Positions 7,533 to 16,672 of a stretch of DNA of 24,525 nucleotides are shown here, one piece after another. The notes beneath the pieces were generated by a model that saw only the letters and a program-made list of their open reading frames with translations, did not search any database and was not told the origin of the DNA. The position numbers were made by a program, and so were the translations under genes. This DNA is from Bigelowiella natans CCMP2755 (lineage: Eukaryota; Cercozoa; Chlorarachniophyceae). The stretch is taken from the NCBI GenBank assembly GCA_000320545.1, contig ADNK01002524.1:155001-179525 (forward strand). Direction: 5' to 3'. Each line of letters begins with the position of its first letter. The first letter of the stretch is position 1.

Positions 7533-8552
7533 CGAGGAGAGAAGGGAGATATCGAAAAGGCGATAGAGCTTTACAAGAAAAGTTTGGATATGAGAAAAAG
7601 GATTTTCCTGACAGTCGATGCCAAGGCGCATCGTCTTGTAGCATCATCCCAACACGATCTTGCGCTCGCATACATGTCACGAGGCGGACAGGGAGATATT
7701 CAAAAGGCGATAAGACTTTACGAGAGTAGTCTGGAAATGAGGAAAAAGATCTTTCTAAAAGGTGACGTGAAGGTGCATCATGAGGTAGCATCATGTCAAA
7801 CGGTTCTTGCGACCGCGCACTTAATGCAAGGATCTAAGGATGATATCGAGAAGGCGATAGAGCTTTTGGAGAAATGTTTGGAGATGGAGGAGGAGATTCG
7901 ACGAATAGAAAGAGGCAAGGCTGATAAGGTAGCAACAATACTTGTTATTATCGCGTTAGCTTATAAAAGGAAACTTGTCCCAGTTTACGAAAAGATTTCA
8001 TCTCTTCGTAAGCCCAAATTTAACCAACGCTATGTCAATATGAAGTCGGCTCTGATGCAAAGACTCACCAGGCTGTCATATCATTCGATACTAATGCAAT
8101 CTGGCATTGGGAACGCAAATCATGAATCTCGGATGATCGATACCCTACTCGCAGTGCTCCACTTCAAATTCCACAAAGCAGACCCAAAGGATGTAGCCGT
8201 ATTCGTGTCCAATTTGAAGTCCCGAAAGCGGTATCTCGAAACTAAAGGGAGTCATGGCAAGGTTGGTTCACCCCCTCCATTGCCAGCATTACCGGTGGGG
8301 ATCTTACCACGGGGAACAGAGCAGTCTCTTTTCTGTCCTAAAATTGCTGGAAACGGCGGAGATGGAAAGAGACTGAGCGGGAACTCGGGAGGTGGAGAAC
8401 GCAGGACCGGTGTAGGAGCAGTGGAAGGAAGTGTTCTTGTGGCGTTGGAAAAAGGGGGGGGGGGTCGGAGTGAGGGTGACAGGAAGCAGAGCAGGCAAAG
8501 AGCGCGTAAAAAAAGAAACGGAAAGAAGCGAAATGGGAAGAAACGAAAATGA
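6927..8552 (+). CDS. TPR array continuation and basic C-terminal tail
   Basis: This continues in the frame of the preceding exon after the TGA. It encodes four more near-identical 44-residue TPR units (motif NNIG...MGKYPEALE...KKALD...GKDKPHP.VA). Three or four diverged ones follow, with longer loops (GDIEKAIELYKKSLDMRKR, GDIQKAIRLYESSLEMRKK, DDIEKAIELLEKCLEMEEE). They form a superhelical ligand-binding surface. After about 7990 the TPR pattern stops; a helical region follows to about 8255. The last hundred residues are Gly/Pro-rich and end in a basic KKRNGKKRNGKKRK. This end spans a 10-base G run at about 8453-8462 and may be 3' UTR or intron rather than protein; a donor-like aag|gttggt lies near 8262. 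The basic end could act as a nuclear localisation signal if translated. Confidence 0.75.
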   Translation: MAVHGKDKPHPHVATCCDNIGEVHKSMGKYPEALEEHKKALDVELAVHGKDKPHPHVATSYNNIGFVHRSMGKYPEALEECKKALDVRLAVYGKDKPHPSVAASYNNIGRVYGSMGKYPEALEKYKKALDMRLAVYGKDKPHPDVATCYNNIGTVYDGMGKYPEALEKYKKALDMRLAVYGKDKPHPHVAASYHDIGSVYQRRGEKGDIEKAIELYKKSLDMRKRIFLTVDAKAHRLVASSQHDLALAYMSRGGQGDIQKAIRLYESSLEMRKKIFLKGDVKVHHEVASCQTVLATAHLMQGSKDDIEKAIELLEKCLEMEEEIRRIERGKADKVATILVIIALAYKRKLVPVYEKISSLRKPKFNQRYVNMKSALMQRLTRLSYHSILMQSGIGNANHESRMIDTLLAVLHFKFHKADPKDVAVFVSNLKSRKRYLETKGSHGKVGSPPPLPALPVGILPRGTEQSLFCPKIAGNGGDGKRLSGNSGGGERRTGVGAVEGSVLVALEKGGGGRSEGDRKQSRQRARKKRNGKKRNGKKRK

Positions 8553-8760
8553 ATTTGATGAAGAAATTGACTATGTGAGCCAGCATCGAAGCATCAGCCC
8601 AGTGCCACTCTTGCACGTAATTAAAGTGTCAACAAATGTAGCCTAGTGCTGCATCATACTACTGTGTTGTGCTGCTGTAGTCCTATACTCATTACATTAT
8701 ATTATTTTACTTAAACTATATATTAGGGGGATTGGGGACATTTAATTTATATATTTATAT

Positions 8761-8801
<41 letters not shown>

Positions 8802-8848
8802 ATATATATGTATTTACTCAACATTACTCACATGTATAAATATATTTT

Positions 8849-8892
<44 letters not shown>

Positions 8893-8950
8893 TTTGTAGC
8901 GAAACATTTTTTATTTTTAATTATTAACTTTTATGTTATAAATATATATG
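8553..8950. repeat. 3' flank with TA microsatellites
   Basis: No gene is seen after the end of the TPR frame. The stretch is AT-rich, with TA dinucleotide runs at 8763-8798 and 8852-8885 and shorter TA blocks around them. Confidence 0.85.
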
Positions 8951-10380
8951 TACACCTATCGCTTACCAGCACACAGCACACAGGAGTCGCATGTCAGCAC
9001 GGCACACAGCAGTCACATGCGCTTTACACGTTATAGTACTCATGCTAGTTATGTGAATGAATGTGCATCCTGCAGATTGTGCGATGCATGCATCGCATTA
9101 GCAAGGTTCATGAATGTTAGCTGCCTGGCTAGGTAGCTAGCTAGCAACGATGTCACATGAACACGCATGACAACATGCAGGGGGCACATGCATGCACTAG
9201 GCAAATGCAGGCAAAGCATTCATTTGGGATGTTGGCACATCAAATTCTCATGATCATGCGAGTTCATTGTTTGCGAGCTGCACATCCCAAAACATGTTCA
9301 TGCTCATGCACAGATAAATTTAGCTTTTGGCCAATGCCAGAATGGCACAATCTAGCAATGATTGACCATGCGATGCTAGCTAGGTAGCATGCTGCCACAG
9401 CACGTGAGGTCAATTTGCGTCGAAAATGATGTGCGTCACCAGCTAGCCTGGGAAATTTTTTACATGATTTACAAGTAAATCTGGAAATGGTGGAGTTCAA
9501 AATGACATGGAAATTCATCTTCATTTGATTTGCACAACAACGTCATTGACAAGTTGATGAGCATTTGTTAAGCATTCTTTTGATTACCATCCCGACAGCT
9601 TTGAGCGTGCATGCAAGCTAGCAAGTGCAGTTTCTGCAATGCGATTAATGTTGCGACCGTTTGTAGCAGTTCCACTTAGCGCGCACAACTAGACAACGCG
9701 CATGCGTGTGTTGTGCTGCACATGCTAGCATGCACGCCTGCTAGCGAGAAGCTCCAGAGCTAGCAAAGCTGTGGGTCGATGTAGCTGACTACTGAGAATG
9801 ACAAAAAAAGAGATGCAATGCTCGCTAGCTCGTGCTAGCGTGGTCTGCACGATGCACGATGGCGTCGTGCATGCGCTTGTACTACATGGACTATTGAACA
9901 TTGCGTGCATCCACCACTCTCTCTAACACTTGCGTGTGCACGTGAACGTGCGACAGGCACGGCGCAACTTTGTGAGCATGCAGCATGTCACACGGTGAAC
10001 AAAGACACAACTGTGATCACAAATCCACTTTGCGAATCCAAAAATGCAAAATCTGGCACATCCATCCCCAACATCGCGATGCACTAATCACAAACATTCA
10101 CGTGGATCCTCACTTGTTGAGAGTCTTGCAACACAAACGGTCCGACAAGTCTTCTTCATTTCGTCAACCGCAAATATGGTAATGCAAAAGAGACTTTCCA
10201 TCACTCACATTCTCCAAGTTCCGAGATGAAATGTGCAACTTCTTGAATATGCACACCCAGCGCGTCACATCAACCAACACCCCTTCTTTTCGAACACGCG
10301 GTGCCATCTTCCACCAGCTAGCACATCTCAATGTCAGCACCATCCGCTCATTGCTGGAGGATGGATTGCCCCCAAGACAT
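8951..10380. other. gene-poor island rich in GCTAGC and GCATGC palindromes
   Basis: About 1.4 kb without a convincing gene and with few simple repeats. GCTAGC or CTAGCTAG-type strings recur, for example near 9136, 9377, 9443, 9617, 9723, 9741, 9763, 9824, 9833 and 10317, together with many CATGCA/GCATGC strings. A given 6-mer is expected about once per 4 kb by chance. TG and CA steps are very common. Short open frames here (for example 10231-10455) have no recognisable motif. A decayed repeat element is possible. Confidence 0.6.
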
Positions 10381-10629
10381 CATTTCTTCGACCTAGAACA
10401 GGAGAATAGAGGACAAAATCAAACGTACAAAACTTTAAAAAACAAATCAAAATGAACCCCAAGGAAAAAACACAATTTCGATGCTCTGCTCTCACGCACG
10501 CTCCTTTTCCTCGTCGCATTGTTGTCTCTGTTGCAGTGCACAGTACCGTTGGCATAGTTCCGTTAGCTTTTGTTGTGGTGTCGTGGCCCGCCTTTGCCCA
10601 ATCTGAAGAGGAAGATACAAATGCAAACG

Positions 10630-10866
10630 ATGGGAAATAAGCTTTCAAAAAAGAGGAACATGATGTGCACAACTACTACGCACTCAGGGATGAATAAAGC
10701 GAAAAAGATGATTAAGTTGGTACTGGTCGGGGAAAACCAAACGCTTTTACATTTTGTTGAATCGTCCATGTTAAACCCACAAAACACACTAAACTACTGC
10801 GCAAAACCTGCAAAACTCATTTGCGAACTTTGGCCAACAACAGTGGCGCTTTCAGCGCCTGGGTAG
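10630..10866 (+). pseudogene. fragment with myristoylation-type leader and GTPase-like strand
   Basis: The frame begins MGNKLSKKR, a pattern that fits N-myristoylation (Gly2, Ser/Lys-rich). It is followed about 30 residues later by MIKLVLVGENQT, which resembles the first strand of a Ras-like or G-alpha GTPase before the P-loop. The expected GxxxxGK[ST] is missing, and nothing after it looks like a GTPase before the stop at 10866. It could be a decayed gene end, a first exon with an unseen continuation, or chance. No downstream exon is possible nearby on this strand, because a 17-base G run and the end of a minus-strand gene follow. Confidence 0.25.
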
Positions 10867-10868
10867 GT

Positions 10869-10885
10869 GGGGGGGGGGGGGGGGG
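10869..10885. repeat. poly-G run (17 G)
   Basis: Homopolymer of 17 G on the + strand, lying just beyond the 3' end of the minus-strand beta-helix gene. Other long G runs lie at 11320-11331 and 13271-13284, both inside introns of that gene. Confidence 0.95.
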
Positions 10886-10951
10886 TATCAACAAGGAAGC
10901 AAACGCGTAAACACGTAAACAAGCAGCGAAATACTACTAAACAACACACGC

Positions 10952-11785
10952 TCAGCTCCCGGCATCATCATCATTGCTATATCCTCGGAGAGTGAAGAAG
11001 AAATGCATGCATAGCGCTCGATCCCGCGCAGGGGCGCAAGCGAACGCCTCCTGACGAGTAGCGGCGAGCATCTCTCTCCTTCCCAAGTCTACCCACGCCC
11101 CACGCCGCCCCACCTCCAGGCACATAGAGGCTGTTGTTCCCCATGTGAATGCCCACGTCGATGGAGGGATCGTCCAGCTCGACCGAGGCGAAATGCAGGT
11201 ACATCCCGCCGGCGTCTTGGAGGATGCAGATGTTGTTCGAGTACCTGCGTGTATGGTTGCGCATGATGACGTTATTATACGAAAATCCGTCAACTTGCAA
11301 CGACGCGCAAGGACCGTAAGGGGGGGGGGGGACAATTGCCTTCTCGTAAGCCGAATATTTTTTTCTCTCCCTCTCTCTCTGCGTCTCTCCCTTCGCGGGA
11401 TTTATGAACCAAAAGAAAAGCGATAAATCATGACACGCTTCTATGTTCATTATGAAGTCCCCTTCTTTCCAAAAATATAATACGAAATCATCATCCGCAA
11501 AGCAATATCTGTATTATAATAATATGATATATATATTTTCGAATGTGATAGGTTTTGACTTCTCTTACGTCTCGCCATATCCTTTAGGAGGAATATTTTG
11601 GATGTCCATCGAGAAACACGCTTTGAAGTACGAGACCGGGTAGATGTACACGGTGTGGTGGGAGTATCTGGAAGAGGACAAGGCAGGAGGATGAGGAGGG
11701 GGATAAGGAAGAGGAAACGACTGGTGGAGGTCTCTTGTTGTCAAGAGCAATAACAAAGAGAAATCGATGTATTGCTTATTTCGAG

Positions 11786-11829
<44 letters not shown>

Positions 11830-12057
11830 TCTCTCGCTTTCCCTCTCTATTTTTCACACGCGCGCGCGCCGCACACACACACACACACGCGCGCTGATTT
11901 ATGAATTATTTGATCCTGATTATGGCGTCGCGATGTCTTACTTGGAATGGCCGTCGAAGTCGCCCTTGTGGCCTCCGAAAACGCAGAAGTTGTGGTGCAT
12001 TTCATAGTAAGAGGACCTGTGTGCCGTCGGTGTGTAAGTTGCGTGCCATTCAATAGC

Positions 12058-12100
<43 letters not shown>

Positions 12101-12594
12101 CATATAACAATTACAACAAATGCAAAGGTCATTCGTATGCGTGGAGGAGGAGTTGTGCGAAGGAACAACACACCGAAACAGATATTCTATTCAATTTAGG
12201 AGATTCAAAGCGCATATTGCCGAATAAGCTATGTGCAAAGGGAGAGAACCCATCGTCGTTGTCGAAGCAGCCTCCGTCAGCAGCATAGTTTGATACGATA
12301 AGGTTGTGGTGCATGTTGTTCCAAGCGGGTCTTGTTGAACCTTATTAGAATACAAATATAAATATAAATATAACACTATTTCGTATATATATTATAAATT
12401 AATTTATTTGTGTGCGCGCGCGCGCGCGTGTGTGTGTCTGTGTGTGTGTGTGTGTTTACACACCGTTTGGGTCCCCCACGTTCGTGATGTATGGCAGTCG
12501 ATCCCAAGAGTTGAACGCTCCGTGATCAGAGCTCTCCCGACACGTATTGAAGAGGACGTTGGCCGCCATCTCATTTCCTCCTCCAAACCCTATA

Positions 12595-12641
<47 letters not shown>

Positions 12642-13018
12642 TATCAATCTAGATAAATAGCTTGTTTTTACAAATATGATATGGCCGATGTTTCGCACGC
12701 GAAACCCTAGAGCTCCTCGCTTGCGGATAGCCCTCAAGAGGAAACTCGAGTGAATGCATGCATGCTGCTGCTGCTGCTAAGCGCGAGGAGAGCATGCTAT
12801 ACGCACCGTCGTTGAAGTTTACGGCTGCACGCGGGAGATTGAAGCAAACGTTCCGTGTGATGGTGTTTTGCGCGCTGACAGCTTGGAAGTAGCAACCTAG
12901 AGTTATATGAAGGAGATGATACAATGGCAAAAGAAGCTTTATCATTTTGATCTATGGTGAGGAGTAGGATCAAGAGAGGTATCGTGGTAGTGGTAGTAAG
13001 CATGTAGCGGAAGAGCAC

Positions 13019-13049
<31 letters not shown>

Positions 13050-15227
13050 TATATAAAAATATATTTTATAGAATAAATATGTGTATACGGGAGATTTATC
13101 GAGAAACGACTTCAATAGCGAAATGGAAATGCCGTGAAAAAACTAAGACACGAAATCGCTTTACTCCCATGAGTACGTTAAGCACAAATAGAGGATATAG
13201 ACGATAGGTACTACCAACAGAGGAATTAACTCGAGAAAAGGGGGGGAAGAGGGGAATGCGGGGAAAGGAAGGGGGGGGGGGGGGACGAGCGATAGATGAC
13301 GCTATGCTATTCAAATCCATTACTTGATTGCTTCTGAAACAACCCGATCTGATGGCAGAAGTTTCCGTCAAACAGAGTGAATCTCGGCTGGTCGCCATTC
13401 CTCCCATCGTTGGTGCCGTTGACCGTCCTCCCCCACAGCGCCACGCCGCTCATCCCCAGCGAGTAGAACTCGTTGCGGGTGATGCTCGTGTTGCGATTGT
13501 AGCCCGAGAGGAACACCGCGTGGGAATCCATCTTCGTGAATAGGTTCCCGCTGATTTCGACGCCTTTCGTGCCGTCGAGGTAGATGGCGCCGAGGCGCTG
13601 CAGAGCCCAATCCCCCCCCGAAGGCACGCCGTGAGCTTCCATGTAGGTAGGCCTCGTCGCCCTGAACTCGATGTTCTTGATGGAAATCTCTTCCGCGGGG
13701 GCGTCCATGTCGCCGCGGATCTCGATCATCTGCGCGGCGGTGGGCACGACGATCTCAGCCGGGGGGGTGGGGGGAGACGGCGCGGCTGGCGAGGACGAGC
13801 CGTTGTAGTAGAAGTGCAGCTGGCCGGTGGCGGCGTCAAAGAAGAACTCGTTTGGGGCATCGAGCTCCTCCAGCACGTTGTCCACGTACCACTCCCAGGC
13901 GGTTTCGGAGCCCTCCCCCCCCTGGTGGCCCCCCTTGGAGAAGACGAATTCGTCGGAGTTGGTGTGCGGCGCGTAGCCCGAGAAGGCCTCGTCCTGGTCC
14001 ATCGGGTTCCAGAACTCCACGGCGGAGGCGTAGCACTGCCCGCGCCACGCCTCATCCGCAAACTGCGTCGAGTGCCATGTGAAAACGACGAAGGCCGTCG
14101 CGCTGTCGTTGACCGCCTTCCAGCAGCCGTCCATGGAGTCGAACTCCCCGAGGTAGGTGACCGTGTCCGTGGAGGCCTTCGGCGCGGGGACCAGGCCGGC
14201 GACGTTGTTGGCGTTGTCGGCGATCGTCCACGTGTCGACGCGCGCGCCGGGGTTGACGGCCCCGACCTCAAACATCCAGGAGAACCAGTGCCCCGAGCGC
14301 CACGTGTGGATCTCCGCGCCCACGACGCTTCCGGCGGCGTACTTGGGGTAGTTGGGCAGGTTCTTTGAGCCGATGATGCTGCTCGGGGAGCGCGCGTGCA
14401 TCTCGGGGAGCTGCCTCGCGGTGTAGAAGTCCTTCGAGCACCACGGGCTCTGCGGGGGGTCGTAGCGCGAGCATGCGCCGCCATAGCCCATCGTATAGTT
14501 CTGGAACATCCCGTGCCAGGAATCGTCCACCGGAATGGTGCTCGTTTCGCTGGGGCCGCAGAAGTCGTTCGGGTCGCACTCCTTCCCCTCGTAGACGGGC
14601 ATGCCCCACTGCGTGGCGTCTTTGCTGACCCAGCCCTGCGGGAAGAGGTCGGTCTCGGGATTGGCGTTCGGGTAGCGCGCGCGTGTCGCACGGCGGCCGG
14701 CGACTTGCAGCGCCTTGATGCCGTTTGGGAGCGACGCGAGCTGCTCGTCGCTCAGCTGAGCGACGAAGATGCCATCCTTGTCGCCTCGAGGGGCCCATTG
14801 AACTGTGAGGGGTACTCCGCCGCTGATGACAGCGTTGTCCTCTCCCTCGATGGAGAGGCCGGAGTCTTGCGAGGTCAGCACTACCGGTGTTAAGACGTGG
14901 TGAGTACCTGCGAGAAGAACGATGCGCTGTATGCCGAATGCGCGATGCATATCGACGGCCTTTGCAAGTGTTTTCAGAGGGCTGTCGCGGCTCCCCTTCC
15001 CGTCGTCATCGCCATTGACAGGGTCAACGAAGAGCGCGGCCTTGTCATCTTCCGCGTACGGGATTGGTGCAGTCATGCGAGCCATCTCTCTTTTGTCGGA
15101 AGGGAAGGTTTCATTGCAAAGGGCGGAGAGCTCCAGCGCATCCCAGAGTGCACGCAGCTTTGCGGTGTCCTTCGTGGATGAGGGGGGTAGGGTTGAATAT
15201 TGAGCTTATCGAAGAGCTCCCACTCTT

Positions 15228-15275
<48 letters not shown>

Positions 15276-15293
15276 TACACACATTATATATTA

Positions 15294-15341
<48 letters not shown>

Positions 15342-15473
15342 GTATATTTGTGCATGTATCCGCTCTTGGTGGATTGTAAGTTAAATTTAGATACATTCTT
15401 TATCCAGGGCTGCACGGTTTGCGCATGGTCGAAAGTCACCGAGCGCCACCCGCAGTCAAGTTCGGGCTCGACA
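10952..15473 (-). CDS. right-handed parallel beta-helix (pectin-lyase-like) protein, at least nine exons
   Basis: Exons in coding order: 15473-15395, 15169-13324, 12896-12807, 12589-12464, 12340-12250, 12016-11942, 11667-11569, 11244-11114 and a tentative last exon 10983-10952 ending in TGA. All junctions are GT-AG and in phase. The large exon opens DTAKLRALWDALELSALCNE and then FVDPVNGDDDGKGSRDSPL, the usual start of a pectin-lyase-fold helix. Joined motifs confirm the splicing: QKQS|SCYFQAVSAQNTITRN, NFND|GFGGGNEMAANVLFN, DHGAFNSWDR, NVGDPN|GSTRPAWNNMHHN, GGCFDNDD|GSSYYEMHHN, FDGHS|KYSHHTVYIYP, KGYGE|TYSNNICIL and ending MGNNSLYVPGG. The family includes polysaccharide-binding or -cleaving proteins, often secreted; the substrate is unknown. 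No signal peptide is visible in these exons, so a further 5' exon is likely. An ATG at 15085 is an alternative start. The protein is about 860 residues or more. Confidence 0.88.
12060..12097. repeat. intronic TA microsatellite
   Basis: TA run inside the beta-helix gene intron 12249-12017. Similar TA runs lie in its other introns at 12600-12636 and 13019-13042. A TA tract at 15300-15338, next to CT/CA tracts (15236-15275), lies in the intron between its first two exons. Confidence 0.95.
12765..12779. repeat. short CTG/CAG trinucleotide repeat
   Basis: Five GCT units (gctgctgctgctgct) lie within the intron between exons 12896-12807 and 12589-12464 of the minus-strand beta-helix gene. Confidence 0.8.
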
Positions 15474-15637
15474 CTGTGAGAAGGAGATTGTAAGTTGTAG
15501 AAGAAGCTATAAGCTATCAAACGATACAAAAGACTAGACTTAAATCTCTAACAGCTTGGAAAAAACATATAATGACGCGCTTTGACCCTGCGAAGGCTCA
15601 TGCTGTGCGTATAATACAGCCTCTCCTTTTTATAAAA

Positions 15638-15760
15638 ATGAAACTTCTGAAGCTACTGCTAGCGGTTGTGATTTTATCAACATCAATTGCTCCGCTGCCT
15701 ACCCAAGTGGCCGTGAAGAAGAGATCTTTTCCATCAACGTCGCACCAGTGCTGCGGTTAA
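15638..15760 (+). CDS. small ORF with a signal-peptide-like N-terminus
   Basis: The 40-codon frame starts MKLLKLLLAVVILSTSIA, a textbook signal peptide (Lys, hydrophobic core, small residues at the end). About 22 residues follow, ending in HQCCG. The start has AAA before the ATG. It lies 165 bp from the first known exon of the beta-helix gene, in divergent orientation. The same frame is open again after the TAA for another 70 codons (to 15973), so it may be a first exon or a gene with a premature stop. I do not recognise the product. It could also be chance, since hydrophobic starts of this length occur at random. Confidence 0.3.
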   Translation: MKLLKLLLAVVILSTSIAPLPTQVAVKKRSFPSTSHQCCG

Positions 15761-15973
15761 GGGAGAAGAACTAATGAGACCAGCTTAAGCGTGAAATCAC
15801 AAGTTGATTCAAAGAGTTATGAAGGAACGTTGGAGAGGAGGGCTAAAAACTTTTCGAAGGAACACCTTAGCGTCAGCAAGTTTGCGAGAGATGCCACCAG
15901 ACATAGTGGACTGAGACGACCTGCAAACGAGTGTGCACGCGGTTCTCTTCAGGATTTTAAAGGTTTACTATAG

Positions 15974-16672
15974 AGCTCTCTCTCGATTGATTCGCCAACT
16001 ACGTCGAGGCTTACACGGACACAAATATTTCGAAATTCACATTCGTGCTATCCCCCACGTACAGCGACAAGGGGTTGGGGGGAGGGATGAGGAAATGGCA
16101 TCGAACCCATCAGCGCCATCCTAATGAGCGCTTTGGCTGGGAAATGTGGCAGGCCTGAACCTGTGACAAGGCATGATCTCCTCCTGCGACAATCATATTT
16201 CCCTGTCGTTCTACAAAAATGTGGTTATTCGCAAATACCTTAAAAAATAACGGCCTGGAGTACTAGTACCCTGAATGATATATGAGGAAAAGGCCTTCTA
16301 TTTATCCATCTGCGACATTTATTTATGGAAATATTCCATCAATGTAGATTTTAAGATACAGTGTCTCAGAATTATATGTCACCATTGATAAAATGTACGT
16401 TAGTTTGTAATCATTTTCTCTTATTTTCATTATCGCATACGGAAACATTCTGTTTTTCTTTGTCGGAAGAAATACATTTGGATCTGAGACCCAATTCATG
16501 AAGCTCCCAACTCTGTCTCGGAAGATGTTTCCAAATCGATAGCACGGAAGACTTGAGTCTATGCACATAGAGTAGGACAGTTCCTCAGATGAAATGTTGG
16601 CCAGTTAGGAGCAATATGCTTTCTGATTGCTGCATTTCCTGGATCTGAATAGCCAATGGAAACAAGCAGATA
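15974..16672. other. intergenic region upstream of the nitrate transporter
   Basis: No convincing gene, RNA or long repeat. The sequence is AT-rich toward the transporter start. It presumably holds the promoter, but I see no clear element. Confidence 0.6.

Noticed and set aside
10452-10640. 62-codon + ORF with a hydrophobic stretch ending AFAQ
   Set aside because: The hydrophobic part lies 25 residues in and there is no other support.
13631-14691. Long ORFs in other frames over the beta-helix exon (13631-14368 +, 13726-14691 -)
   Set aside because: GC-rich shadows with Arg/Pro/Gly-biased composition; the beta-helix frame has clear motifs and spliced continuation.
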